From Dryocosmus kuriphilus (lineage: Eukaryota; Arthropoda; Insecta; Hymenoptera; Cynipidae), in NCBI GenBank assembly GCA_038277395.1, contig CM076192.1, positions 13,687,494 to 13,751,493 of the forward strand: 64,000 bases of DNA. Direction: 5' to 3'. Position numbers and translations under genes: made by a program. Shown in pieces: positions 1 to 12,026 of this stretch (its first letter is position 1; the number at the start of each line of letters is the position of its first letter). The notes beneath the pieces were generated by a model. It was given only the letters and a program-made list of their open reading frames with translations, did no database searches and was not told the DNA's origin.

Positions 1-243
1 TGAAAAATTGAAAGTTTCAAAAAATAGTATAAGATTAGAATTTCATTTAGGATCAAGCATTGATGTCCCATGTTTATGATATTCAATCGACTGACCGCTA
101 GCCTACGTCTAACATATCGCCAGACACGTTAATTATTAATAAAAATATAGGATGTCCAAGTCATAGTATAAGGTCTGGCTTTTTTATGAGATAAACATTA
201 GTATTCACACGTAACGTTCGAAAAACGACAGAAAAGTAGTAGT

Positions 244-383
244 AGTATGGGCCCGAGTGAAGAGAAGAGGGGCGAGGAAAACGAGCGCGTCAGGGGAAAG
301 GACGAGTAGAGAGGATAACGTACAGTCTTTACCCTGACGCGTTCGTTTTCCTCGCCTCTCGGCTCCCCTCTCGGGCCCATACT
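244..383. repeat. Imperfect palindrome (hairpin-forming repeat)
   Basis: Arms of about 52 bp at 244-296 and 332-383 are near-perfect reverse complements. Both carry AGTATGGGCCCGAG at the outer end and GAGGAAAACGA inside, separated by a 35-bp spacer. It is GC-richer than its surroundings. This is consistent with a small foldback or MITE-like element, but I see no clear target duplication. The apparent reading frame across it is a by-product of symmetry. Confidence 0.6.
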
Positions 384-849
384 TTCATTGAAAATCATGC
401 GTTTTCAAACAGAATTTTTAAGGGGTTAGACGCAGAGTTTCGGTCTGTCGTTTTACGAACGTTAGATGTGAATAATAAGCTTTTTCTTAAATCTAATCCT
501 TCCGAATAGTTTCGTGATTTGGAACGTAAGAATTCATTAGTGTTTGTGCAATGAATCCTTATTTTAATATGGCAAAATCTTCGACTATCTCGTATTCCTG
601 CTGTGTAATGCTTTATTCGTAAATTCTGTTTGGTCGGACTATCTATTCTTACCAACAATTTGAACATTTAGTTTCCTTAAGTGTTCAAATTGGACATACA
701 AGTGTTTCACTGAGTAATTCTTTAGGTGTATATGGTCTCTAGTGCATACATATAGTATATATGCTGAGGCTGTGTTAGTTTAGTCCGCTACTGTGGATAC
801 TTTATTTGACATAATACTATATTTACTTTAACTGGAATCATGACGGACA

Positions 850-1752
850 GAATTTGTAGCTAGTGTAATTAAGAAATAATTGAAGATGCTTCCTCGTGTC
901 AGTGTGGAAATTTTTATCGTCCTTGGTGTCTGAACCTTGCAATCAGTACAGCTACTGGAAAAAGAGAATGTTGCGGATAGAAACCACCAAAAAGATCTGC
1001 ATCCCCCAATCCACCTCTATGAATTACAATTGAAATGTCACCAGGATTATGCAGGAACTAGAATTAGTTCACAATGAGATCAGATAGGTATCTTCTACGT
1101 TGGACAGTTATTCTGAAAAATTAAATGAGGCCTTAGAAAGAATTGATTCTTAAGAAATTCAAGTGCATGAGATTCAACAATCTGGGACATCTAAACCTCA
1201 GATTGACAGAGTTGCAATGGAAAGCTCGATCTCTTCCCAATGTACTGTTGAAATTTCGGATAGGATTTCTCGCAAATCTAATCCCATTATGCTTGATTAT
1301 CTCTTACTGGTAAGAACAATCCTTCTGAAACCTTGAAATTAAATTCGGGTAAAGCTAATAGTTACCTGAATTCTATTTTAAGTATACATGATTCAAATGG
1401 CATTAAGATAAATAGAATTGGTATAAACATACAGAGCAATGGACCTGCCAGCCCTATCCGAATCTATTTCACCAACGAATTAAGGTCAATGGAGTTTCTA
1501 CGAGCTCACGGAATGAAAGTATGTTCTAGTCAGTCAATGCTACTCCTTTCGCAACCTCATACAAATCCTCAAGCGCAAGAATCAGCAACAGTGACATCGC
1601 TTTCTCAGGACCGAATTCCCCTACACAGAATTCGTTATAAGGAGCTTCGTGGAATCTTGCAGAGACGAAGCGGTGGAGGGGATTTTGATATTATCATCAG
1701 GAAGATACGTGAGGAACTCGAGATTGTGAGTACGAAGACGGTACTATCATAA
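850..1752 (+). pseudogene. Jockey/CR1-like LINE ORF1 remnant
   Basis: Degenerate plus-strand coding. Near 870-980 a Cys-rich stretch (CQCGNFY followed by further Cys) looks like the end of a PHD-type finger, as found at the start of many insect Jockey/CR1-type ORF1 proteins. The open segment 1333-1752 (139 aa) has the ORF1 C-terminal pattern: RIYFTNELRSMEFLR, then a HRIRYKELRGILQRR helix and a GDFDIIIRKI end. It lies just upstream of endonuclease remnants in the same orientation, as expected for ORF1 before ORF2. Stops occur before 1333. The function would be nucleic-acid binding in the retrotransposition particle; this copy is dead. Confidence 0.55.
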
Positions 1753-1856
1753 AATGGTAACCGCCACCTGCAAGGCAACTTAACTTTAATTTCTGGTAAG
1801 AATGACAAGATTTTCAATTATCCGTAAATTACTAATCTTGACTTATAGAACAAGAT

Positions 1857-2522
1857 CATTATTTATTACCAAAATATCACAGGCCTTAATTCTAAAATCC
1901 ACTTGTTCATTTCGAATCCGGAACTGACTGAATTCGACTTGATTGTTTTTACCGAAACCTGACTCAAAGGTAATGTTAATAATTTAGAACTCTTCAACCT
2001 GGATGTATTCAATGTTTATCGAGATGAAAGAGTTGACAGAAGGGTCGCGGTATTCTAGTGACAATTAAATCTATTTTCATCTCTGGTAGCTCAAACATTA
2101 CTTCAGTTATTAATGCCTGGCCTAAAGTTAATGCTCTTGCGGTTAAAATAAATTATGATAGCTCAAAGTTAATTTTGGTTGCCACTTATGATCCGCCTAA
2201 TATATCTGCCAATGAACTCGCAACATTCTTTGATGCCCTTTCGACCTTATCTGTTATCTGGTCAAATAGAATTTTGATTATAGGTGACTTTAATATACCC
2301 AAGTTAATAAACTTGATCAATGACTGTATGACTGATACTAAATCGTTTATTCTACACAGTTTTCTTTACCTTCACCAGTTAAAACAATATGAGTGTATTA
2401 ATAACTTTAATGAACGTTATCTTGACCTAGTCATTTCGTCCTTCCCATGTGAATTACTGACTAATGTGTTTCCAAGTCTGCCTCTCGATGAACATCAAAC
2501 TTTGCTAATTATTAAATTTTAA
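1857..2522 (+). pseudogene. LINE ORF2 endonuclease domain remnant (apurinic-like)
   Basis: Translation from about 1857 gives YYQNITGLNSK, then a TET-like motif followed by an in-frame stop, then an open stretch 2058-2522 with RILIIGDFNIP. GDFNIP is the diagnostic endonuclease/exonuclease/phosphatase motif of Jockey/CR1-type LINEs, and DEHQTLLI near the end corresponds to the terminal S/D-H motif. The enzyme nicks target DNA for target-primed reverse transcription. At least one stop and one frame change make it inactive. Confidence 0.75.
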
Positions 2523-2753
2523 CCGTCAATATCATTCTTATCTTTAAATAATAAATTCAATATTAATCCGACTGCAAAAAGATATAAATTTAAGAGTTTT
2601 AATTATCAGAACCTTAAATTTCACTTAAGCGTCGTAGATTGGTCATTATTAATTATATCATCATGATAACTGCAATGCAGCTGTTGAACAGTTTTATTGC
2701 ATATTATATAATACATACTAGATGAGTTAGTTGGTACGACTTAAATCAACGTA

Positions 2754-3490
2754 ATGAAATCCAAATATCCCCACTGGTATACTAAAGAAATTATAGATAA
2801 AATACAATGTAAAGGAAAATCTACAGCTGCGTACAAGAGAACAGGCAGTATGTTTTCTTTAGAAAATTTCATACGGTTAAGGAAAGAAATCAAAATTTAC
2901 TCTGGGAGGGCCTATGCTAATTATCTAGATAGCATTGAAAGTGATATTACATAATTCATCGTCAACTATTTGGTCTTATATAAATAATCTTTAAAAATTC
3001 TCTAGAATACCTGCTATAATGTTTTGGGTGCGGAACAGAGATCAATAAATCCCAGGAAGTAGTTGACTCATTGGTTGATTTCTTTGCTAAGGTTTATAAG
3101 CCTAGCTTAGGTGAACCACAAGGAATCTCAGGGAATCCTCATAAGTGACTGGTAGTGTATGTAGAATCTCTGAAGATCAAGTATTATTGAAGTTAAAATC
3201 AATGAATAATAAATTTACTTCTGGACCTGATAGAATACCCAGTTGTATGCTTAAAAAATGTGCTGACGAGTTAGCGGAACCACTTTGTTTTATCTTTAAT
3301 CCATCTCTTTTCAATGGTGCATTCCCTGATTTTTGGAAGTTCTCTAGGATTTGCTCAGTAATAAAAAAAGGGGATACCTAAATATTGAAACATAGACAAG
3401 TTGATGTTATATATGGGGCATTATTTCCCAACTGCCTGAACATTTTAAGTTACGTGTTTTGATTGCCTTCATATTTTCAGAAATTGTTTA
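2754..3490 (+). pseudogene. LINE ORF2 linker and N-terminal reverse transcriptase remnant
   Basis: The segment 2754-2954 (WYTKEI, then a basic helix) corresponds to the linker between endonuclease and RT. The segment 3145-3381 holds the RT fingers signature: SGPDRIPSCMLKKCADELAE, then a FPDFWKFSRICSVIKKGD motif. Reading continues weakly to about 3490, where it meets a C23 homopolymer and a palindrome. RT palm motifs are absent; a C-terminal RT piece of the same type lies at 7878-8300. Typical of Jockey/CR1-clade LINEs. Confidence 0.75.
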
Positions 3491-3509
3491 CCTACTTGTT
3501 AGTAGCTTA

Positions 3510-3532
3510 CCCCCCCCCCCCCCCCCCCCCCC
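3510..3532 (+). repeat. C23 homopolymer tract
   Basis: An uninterrupted run of 23 C at the boundary between LINE remnants and a palindrome. Similar C or G runs occur at several other element boundaries in the window. Confidence 0.95.
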
Positions 3533-3608
3533 ATTTACAGACTTTTGTTACCATCCCTTTCCAAACTACAGGGGGTGGAATTTTCACCCATAACATATCC
3601 GTATCGGT

Positions 3609-4296
3609 ATTTTCAAATGGCAATAAGTTCCTTTTTAGAAGCGCGAATTGCATTTTATATGGGTGATTTCGAAAGGATTTTTTTACGACCTTTCATTCTA
3701 TTATATCCATTTTTTATTATTTTTCCATTTTCAGAAAGAAATTACTGAATTAAGTGTTTATTTAACTTTTTCTATTATTCGGACACTTTCGATTTTTTAA
3801 AACTAATATCAAAAGAAAGCTTAAATTTTTCACAACAAAATCTTATAAAGACAAACTGGGGTGGCTGATAGTATCGGAGATATGAGGTTCGATAGAAGAG
3901 AACTTCTCGCCCGCGCGTTCGCATCAGTCTCAATCACCGCGGCTACGGGCCGTGTCGATGCCGCCGTCTGGTAAGCAGTCCATAACGAACGCGCGGGAGA
4001 GAGGTTCGCTCCTATTGAATCTCACATCTCCGATACTACCAGTCATTCCATTTTGTCTTTATAGTATTTTCTTGTAAAAATGTTAAGCTTTCTTTTGATA
4101 TTAGTTTTAAAAAAATCAAAAGTTCCCGAATGATAGAAAAAGTTAAATAAACATTTAATTCAGTAATTTCTTTCAGAAAATGGAAAAATAATGAAAAATG
4201 GATACAATAGAATGAAAGGGCATAATAAATCCTTTCGAAATCACCCATAGAAAATTCAATTCGCATTTTAGAAAGGAACTTATTGCTATTTGAAGA
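3609..4296. repeat. ~0.69-kb palindrome with a GC-rich inner hairpin
   Basis: The left arm (TTTTCAAATGGCAATAAGTTCC, read inward) and right arm (ending GGAACTTATTGCTATTTGAA) are reverse complements with scattered mismatches. An inner pair at about 3869-3920 and 3988-4040 (TAGTATCGGAGAT... CCCGCGCGTTCG) forms a second, GC-rich stem around a central CGGCTACGGGCCGTG core. No transposase. Probably a foldback-type element; some short frames on each strand merely mirror each other. Confidence 0.7.
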
Positions 4297-4301
4297 TAAG
4301 T

Positions 4302-4650
4302 TCATACAATAAGAAGTGAGAGTAGTGTTAAAAAAATGAAAAAAAGGATATATATATGTCTAATTTCAGACGGTAATTTGTTATATAAACGGGCACCTCT
4401 AACGATGAGTGACTTTTGAAGTTTACAAGTTCTATGCGGTGGGATTTTAAGTATCGATTTTCTTTTACGTAGCTTAGTCTGTAAATGTGAGTCTCCATCG
4501 ATGAATTGAAACAAATTAAGCAAATACTGGGGGGCTTGATTGTGAAATAAAGTGCAAAGCAGATAGCCCATAAAGAATTGTCTCGGCCACATTAAGCAAT
4601 CCAGCTCTCTGCCGGTAAGGTGTTATATGTTCATATTTAGACAAGTTATA
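4302..4650 (-). pseudogene. LINE reverse transcriptase C-terminal end (minus strand)
   Basis: Minus-strand translation from about 4650 to 4330 gives degenerate sequence, then PPHRTCKLQKSLIVRGAR followed by LYNKLPSEIR. This is the family ending (R-T-x3-K-x-S-x4-G-x2-L-x-N-x-LP-x2-I) of Jockey/CR1-type ORF2 proteins. It lies opposite in orientation to the LINE at 850-3490 and abuts the foldback element that begins at 4651. Only the tail survives. Confidence 0.6.
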
Positions 4651-7600
4651 CAGGGTGTCCCAGTACTCAAAATACATTTTTATATTTCTGAATTCCCAAA
4701 AAAAAATGGAGTAAAAGTTATAATAAAATTTTTTTGCTAAGCTAATAATTACCGAGTTATTAACAATTAAAGGTAACGAATCAGAAGGACGCGTTAGGTG
4801 GAAGGAAGTATATGTTTCACCGACGATAGTGTATGCGTAAACAAGTTCAGTTAGTAATTACCCCTGCGATCATTTTTCCAGAAGGTTGTGACTCTCTGGT
4901 GCAACTTCACACTTCGACGAGATTTGAAAAATACGTCCTCCCCAAACCAAGTAAGTCAAGATTGTTCGACGGATTAATTACCTCACTTGAGTTGTGCATG
5001 TTAATCAAATTCTGTAGAATTCTCTGTAATTCCGTAGAATTCCCTCAAACAATTTTGAATTAATTACAAGTTCTTTTTAGTACCTCTGATGTCACTAAAG
5101 TAAACCTTGAATTATTTTGGTTTAACTACAAGTGAATCAATATCTACTCGCTATTCAGATTCTGCGGAAGCCCTTTAAAAACCTTGAGATTCATTTAATG
5201 TTTTTTTTTACACTTTTGAAATAATTAAAATAAACTTTATTTATTTTTTTAAAAAGTGTTTTCAATTCCCTGGATTGTTATGAGTTCTTTTGAATGCTTC
5301 AACAGTCATTGCACTTTTTTTAATTATTTCGAAATTAGTCAAGTTGGGTGGAGAGTTAAACCACAAGTGAATCAAAATTTATTAATCGCTATCTGAATTC
5401 TGTGGATGTTCCTTAAAAAACTTAGAATTTATTTACGTTTAGCTGAATACTTTTAAAATCCTTAGAATAAACCTTAAATTCCAAATTAGTCAAGCTACGT
5501 CAGAGGATTAACTACTAATAAATAAAGTTGGACAAGTTATAATATTTTGATTTCTGTAGAATTCTTTTAAACATTTTATAATTTTTTTAAATCTTTTGAA
5601 TACTTTTAAAATCATTACCATACACGTTGAAATATTTTATATTCAAATCTTTTGAATTCTCTCGAATTCTCTGAATTCTTCTTAATCTATTGCACCCAAT
5701 AATTTTCTAATGAAATAGTTGTTTATTCCAGTGCACGCGTGTAAGTAAAAGTATCAAGCTACTTTTTGCCGAGTTTATTTTTACCTACAAATCAACAATA
5801 AAGAAGTCTGCCTGATTATACACTTACTAAAATGCGATATCTTTTACTATACTCTTGAGCTGCCATAAGGACATTTTTTACATTCAATTGCATTTAATTA
5901 AATAAACAAGTTTTAAACAAAATATTTTTCAGGACCTTGCCAAAACCTTCGATCCATTTCTTTACTGATATTTCAAGAAAACAATTCCGACACATTCATG
6001 GCTATAACGTCTAATATTATCTAATTTTTTCCGAATCTATCTATCCGTCAGTAACAAAATGAAATGAAGGTTTCGGCTACGTCCGTAGTGTTTTTATTAA
6101 AAATTAGGTTAATTCTGAAGAATTTTAGAGAGAAAAAATTTAATTTAATTTCTAAATCTGAATTAGTAGTTTGTTACTAGTGAAATAATGCTGGACTATT
6201 TACTAATTGCCTTAATAAGCATTTTTAACTAACCACTATTAAAAAGTAATTTTCTACTAATAAAATAGTACCGAATGGTTTACTAATTGCTCTAGTAAGC
6301 AGTTTTCTACTAGTCTCTACTAGAAAACTACTACTTCACAATAAAATCTTGCTAATTCACTTCAGTAAAGGAATTTTTTTTACTCAAGCAAATTAATAAG
6401 AATTTTATCTGTGATTCATTACTAAAAATGCTGACTAAAGCAATTATTAAACGATGCGGCACTACCTTATTATAGCAGGTCTGCTAATTACTAATGAGAA
6501 TTAAAATACACTTGTCTTATTTCTCAATATGTATGTATTACACATTTTTCTAGCAAACATACATTTATGTTGCTGAAAATTTCACAGAATTCAAATCTTG
6601 AGTAGATGTTGATTCACTTGTGGTTGAACCATCCATCCAAGTTAAAAAATTTCGAAAAAAATTTTAAAAAGTGCAATGACTGTTGAAGAATTTAGAGAAT
6701 TTAAAAGAATCCATGAAATTCTTATGAATTCAGATAATTCGATAAACATGAAATTTATCAAATTTAAGGTTTATTCTAATGATATAAAAAGTATTAGAAA
6801 ATCATTAAATGATTTTCGCGATTTTCAAGAGACCTAACTTGACTAATTTCAAAATAATTTAGAAAGTGCCAATGACTATTGAAAAATTTATAAGAACTCA
6901 TAAGTATCCGGGGAATTTAAAAGACTAGAAATTCGAAAAAATTTGAAGTTCGTCCTAATTATTTCAAAAGTATTCAAAAAACATTAAATTAATTCCAAGG
7001 TTCTTAAGAGACTTCCGCAGAATTCAAATTGCGAATAGATCTCAATTCACTTGTAGTTAAACAATTGGCCAAACTTATTTAACTTCGAAAGAATTGAAAA
7101 ATGTGCAATTACTGGTGAAGAGTTCAGAGAATTCAGAAAAACTCATAAGAATCCAGGGAATTGAAAACACTTTAAAATTTTTAAAAATAATAAAGTTTAT
7201 TCTAATTATTTCAAAAGCGTTAAAAAACATTAAATGAATCTCAAAGTTTTTAAAGGACTTCTGCAGAATCTAAATAGCAAGCAGATCTTGATTCACTTGT
7301 AGTTAAACCATCGGTTAAACTTGATTACTTTCAGAAGAATTAAAAAAAAAGTGCAGTGGCTGCTATGGAATTCAAAGGAATTTAAAAGCCCCGAAAAGGC
7401 TTGAAACTCAAAAAAATTCAAGGTTTCTTTTAGTGAAATCAGAGGTACTAAAAAAAACTTGTAATCAATTAAAAATTGTTTCAGGGAATTCTACGGAATT
7501 ACAGAGAATTCTACAGAGTAACATGTACAACTCAAGTGAGGTAATTAATCCGTCGAACAATGTTGACTTATTGGCTTGGGAAGGACATATTTTTTAAATC

Positions 7601-7873
7601 TCGTCGAAGTGTGAAGTTGCACCAAAGAGTTACAACCTCCTGGAAAAACGATCGCAGGGGTAATTATACTAACTGAACTTATTTACGCATACACTATCGT
7701 CTGTGACACATGTACTGCCTTCCACCTAACGCGTTCTTCTGATTGGTTATCTTTAATTGTTAATAACTCGGTAATTATTAGCTTAGCAAAAAAATTTTAT
7801 TATAACTTTTACTCCATTTTTTTTTGGGGAATTCAGAAATATAAAAATGTATTTTGAGTACTGGGACACACTG
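4651..7873. mobile_element. 3.2-kb foldback element with very long inverted repeats
   Basis: The ends are CAGGGTGTCCCAGTACTC at 4651 and its near-perfect reverse complement at 7873, flanked on both sides by TATA (4647-4650 and 7874-7877), a likely target duplication. The inverted similarity continues inward through hundreds of bases (for example 4730-5080 against 7440-7795, and 5180-5340 against about 7080-7240), so each half is essentially one arm of a giant hairpin. Inside the arms a phrase close to TTTAACTACAAGTGAATCAA recurs several times (near 5122, 5361 and, inverted, 6600, 7040 and 7290), showing internal repeats. No transposase is visible, so it is non-autonomous. Confidence 0.8.
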
Positions 7874-7877
7874 TATA

Positions 7878-8545
7878 TAAAACGAACACAGGCATTCAAC
7901 GCGTGTCGTTCTTTTAAGAACGAATCTACTTTCTGTATCTTATACTATGCTTTAATTAGATCAAAATTGGAATACATGTCAGTAGTTTGGAATCCAAAAG
8001 TTAACTATCAAATACAAGCTATTGAGAAATATCAAAAACAGTTCTTAAAGTTCCTTAACTTTAAAATTAATGGTCGATTTATTCCTCCTGGTTATGATTA
8101 CTTTGAACTATGTGAAAGATTTAACGAATGGAAAATTGAAAATAGAAGAACAGCTGGCATGGTACTATTCTTATTCAAAATTACCAGGTTTCATTGATGA
8201 CTTATCTTCTATCGCACATTCCATTTGCAGTCCCGGAAAAAGATATATTTTTTTAGGTTCCATTCTATACCTTTACTGACAATCCAACATATCGTACACC
8301 CATTCTCAATATGTGCGCCAAGTAAATGTCAATTCATAATGCATCTAATGGCAATATCAATATTATACTTGATTGAGTAATAGTTTATATTCTAAGCTTC
8401 AATACTATGTACATTTACGATATTGTTGTATTCTAAATAACTACCTCTTGCGCCATATTAGTTTATAACTTGTAGTCCTGTAATCGGTCTTCGAATTATT
8501 TGATTTAATACATTATGAAATGAAATAAAATATAATTTAGCACAT
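7878..8545 (+). pseudogene. LINE RT thumb/C-terminal fragment with 3' tail
   Basis: The frame from 7878 to about 8165 reads AFNACRSF, YYALIRSKLEYMSVVWNPK, then IEKYQKQFLKFL. This is the Jockey/CR1 post-palm signature. After a frameshift near 8170 the reading continues (KLPGFIDDL) to about 8275. The non-coding end 8500-8545 carries TATGAAATGAAATAAAATA, a typical LINE 3' tail. Together with 850-3490 it may be one LINE whose middle is lost, interrupted by the elements between. Confidence 0.7.
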
Positions 8546-10000
8546 AAATATTATCCATCACTCTTCTACCTTTCCTGAACCAAGTCTAATTCGGTGGAAT
8601 TATCTTTTTCTCCTTTACTTCTTTCTTTAACCGCTCCGATATTATTGTCACATCTATCCTATATAATGTAGGCATTAACGTCACTCCCCTATAATCGTGA
8701 AACCCTTCACCTTTTAATTTCTTTACCACTGACATCACTAACCCTTCTTTCTATATTTCCGGCCAACCCTCTCCCCCTATGTTGCACATTATCCACACTC
8801 ACTCCTTCAATTCCTTTCCCCCATATATTCAAACATTATTCGGGATTTCATCGATACCTCCGTCTTTCCAGCTTTCATCGACCCTATCGCCCTCTCTATT
8901 TCTTCTCTTGAGATCTCTTTTTCTTCGTCCTTTTCCGTTCCCTCTAACCCACATTTCGTTATTTTCCTTTACACTCCTCCTAGAAATTCAATAAAATACT
9001 TTTTTCATTCTATCATTTCAATCTCCTGATTAACTCATACTCTTTTTTTTTTCTCCTTCTTTTCACTTTTTTTTTGCTTTTTAAGCTTCCTCCTCAAACC
9101 TTTTATTTTCCACCTCTTCTTTTTCTATCATATCAATTAATACACTCCTTTTTTCTCCTCTATTCTTCTGCACTGGTCTTCCCGTTTTTCCATGTTCTTA
9201 ATATATTTCTCACTTCCTTCTGTTTCTTTTTACATTCTTCATCTCATCCATTTCTTCCCCCATCTTCACTGACTTCCTTTTTGTCTATGCCCTTTAATAC
9301 TCTTTTGGTTTATCCTATCATTATTTCCATCTCTTCATTTACATTTCCCTCTCCAATTTTCCTATTCTTTACCTTTTCCTTAAACTGTTTTTTTTTCTTC
9401 TATTGACCAATACCCTTCTCCTGTTCCTCTATATTTCCGTTTAGTATAAACCATCCCAACTCCTTCAATCTATTCATTAATTTCCTTCTGTTGCCATGCA
9501 CTACTTAGTCTTTGGATTTCCTTCCTGTTCCATCCCTTTCTTGTCCCGATTCTTTTCCTCGCTTTTATTCTGTTTTTGTGTTGAAGTCTCCCCCTATCAT
9601 AGTTTCAGCACTTCTTTCTTTCCTTCTATTAGTTCTCTTGAATCTTACGTTTACTTTTCCATATCCCCATTTACATACATCCTGACTATCATCCAACTCT
9701 GCTTTCCTATACTTATCTATTTTTCCATTAATCCTTCTTTTTCTTCTTGCCGTCTATTTCCATCCCCATCTTTCTTCTTCCCTATTAATTCTTTCCTTGT
9801 TTCCATGACCACTCTTACCATTGCTCTACACTTTTTACTCTTTCTTTCTGCCATTTATACCTCCCACCTATATCCAGTTGGTAGTCTTCCCTTCACTCTG
9901 TCCCAACCCCTTTCATCTAACCATGTCTCCATCATTACAACTACTTCCTACTACTTCTTTCCTACTATCCATTATTCTACCCTCATCTGTTCCTTTCTCT
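8535..10000 (-). pseudogene. LINE ORF2 (endonuclease and RT start), truncated, minus strand
   Basis: Minus-strand translation gives MMETWLDERGWDRVKGRLP near 9960-9900 (endonuclease N-terminal block), a lysine/arginine-rich linker, then WPEIYRKKGLVMSVVKKLKGEG, DYRGVTLMPTLYRI near 8770-8660, and a TWFRKGRRVMDNIYVLN-like motif near 8600-8540. These are the RT fingers motifs of a LINE family abundant in hymenopteran and other insect genomes. In-frame stops and frame changes are frequent. It ends abruptly at about 8535 against the tail of the plus-strand LINE, so palm and C-terminus are missing. The Phe/Ser/Pro-rich frames on the plus strand here are antisense artefacts. Confidence 0.75.
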
Positions 10001-11050
10001 TCAATACCTCGAACCTTGAGGTTTTACTAGCCCATCCCTCTCTTCGTTCCAATCCCACTAAATACCTTCTATCTGTATTCTCCCGTACTTAACCCACGTT
10101 CTTTTTCCTTCTGTATTTCCTATTCCGCTATTTGTCTTACCTTATGCTGCATATTCCTTTCTTCCCATGTCAAATCTTCCTCTATTCTCTCTGAACTTCG
10201 ATATAACGACCTTTTCTTTGTCATCACTTCTCTCTTATGTTCCCTATTCTTTCATTTCACCAGTGTCATTTGCCCTGCTCTTCCCAAATCCTTTCCTATA
10301 CCTTTCACCTCATCTAGCTCTACCTTCACATCTGTCCTCTTTATCACTTCTTCCACTCCTTCCTTCAATTCTTTCCTCTCTCTTCTTCCTTTCTATTCTT
10401 CTCCCTATTTTTCTCAACCTTTCTGTATTCTTATTCCCAACCCCTTCCCAGCACCCGGTTTGAGCTTTCTATTTTCTCTGTCCTACATTCCAACTCTTCT
10501 ATCTTTTTATTAGGCTCTTCGTGCTTTTCTAGTCTTTGTTCTAAACTTTGTTTTCCTTTCTCCAAATTTTCCTTGACTTCCTCCCATTTCCTCATCTCCT
10601 TTCTAAGCTCTGCCATTTCCCGACTAATTTCCTCTCCTCTTTCCTCTTGCCTTTCCTTCCTTCATCTCCATTGCCTCTATCATCATTTGGCGCCTTTTCC
10701 TTTAACTTTTCATCTTCTATGGAACCTCCATTTTTAACTCTGCCTTTTTTCCCCTAATCTTTTTCCTCATTCGTTACGCGATTCTCTCTTTCCGGTGATG
10801 ATCTTATCTCTTTTGGACTTTTGAAACTCGCTACTACTTCTTGTTTATTCTCACTACTTCCCCTCTCTTCCCCATCCCTCTTCCTATTAACAAATCCCTC
10901 TATCGCACCCAAACTCTTCGTCCTCAGTCTTCTTATATTTTCCTTTTGTATTTCTCTCTTTCTTTCTCACATTTCGGGTACAAAAAAACTTCTTGATCTC
11001 AATCCTTGCTGTTGCTCTCCACGTACTACATTAATCCGATAGAAAATTCG
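10000..11050 (-). pseudogene. LINE ORF1 with coiled coil, minus strand
   Basis: The minus strand is purine-rich. At 10431-10616 it encodes MAELRKEMRKWEEVKENLEK and further heptad-like charged sequence, a coiled coil. At about 10190-10020 it reads FRENRGRFDMGRKEYAA ... WVKYGRIQIEGI, the ORF1 RNA-binding block that precedes ORF2 in this LINE family. The order (coiled coil, nucleic-acid-binding block, endonuclease) is right for one LINE on the minus strand. Stops make it a pseudogene. The 5' boundary is uncertain. Confidence 0.65.
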
Positions 11051-12020
11051 ACCGCCTTATCTTACGTACCCTCTATGCACTGAACCTTGCTACCTGACCC
11101 TACGGCTCTCTACCCTACCCTGACCTTGTCCCATGCAATCTTAGAACTGTGCCCTGCACTTTAATACCTTCCTCCCTATCCTGCCCTGGCGAGACTCCTT
11201 ATCTACCCCGGTCACCCCACCCTTCTCCCCACGCAATCAAACCTAACCTCACAGTCCACCCAAATTAATCTCAATCCCCAAAAATATCACTCACCTTTTA
11301 CTTTTCCATTCCCCTTACACACTTTTACAATCATCTCACCTCAAGTTTCACTACAAATATACAAAAATCTGTATCACACAATCACTGCCGCCTTACACTT
11401 TCATTCCGGAAACGGAAGTTCAGGTTTTTAATTTTTTTTTTTTTTAATAACAAAAATGGAAAAAAACAATGTGTTGTGACTTTTGAAGAATAACCTCTCT
11501 TAAAAAATTCTTGGTTTCATTCGAAGATACGTAGAATCAGTGAAGCATCTATCTAAAATAGTTATTTGCGATGAAAGTGCAAGACTGCAGTGAAGTCTGA
11601 TCCGTCAGCGGTGCCTCTGAAAACACGATTTCACGACTTTCAACCCGTGTGGGAAATTGCCTTTTCAAAGCCTGCATGTGCGATAACGGCCGCCGGTGTG
11701 TGAATAACACTTCACGCGCTGTGACGTCACTGTGTTTAAAAGAGTCACTTCACACATTATTTAGAGGAACATAAAAGTGTAACTTTAGAGGCGATGCCAC
11801 AAAAAAGTTTTTGGTAGCAACGCAGAAGTTTAAAAATGTATTGCATTTGTGGCTGCTTAAACAAACTAAATTACAAATGCACCACTGAGCTATTTTTCGA
11901 CGTACAATCTTGGTTCTTTCAACACAAGCAAGTGTAAATAGTAATTTCTAAACTCTTAGGGACATTTATATGATCAATATGAAATCCGAAAATTCGACAT
12001 TTTTACGATTGATTCGGACA
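11051..12020. other. No gene recognised
   Basis: Upstream flank of the minus-strand LINE, then unique-looking sequence. It contains a poly(T) run near 11430 and a short CTTTCATTCCGGAAACGGAAG palindrome near 11400. I see no credible exon or element. Confidence 0.5.
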
Positions 12021-12026
12021 ATAATT

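Noticed and set aside
8779..10757. Several Phe/Ser/Leu/Pro-rich open frames on the plus strand
   Set aside because: They are the antisense of a purine-rich minus-strand LINE whose endonuclease, RT and coiled-coil motifs are recognisable.
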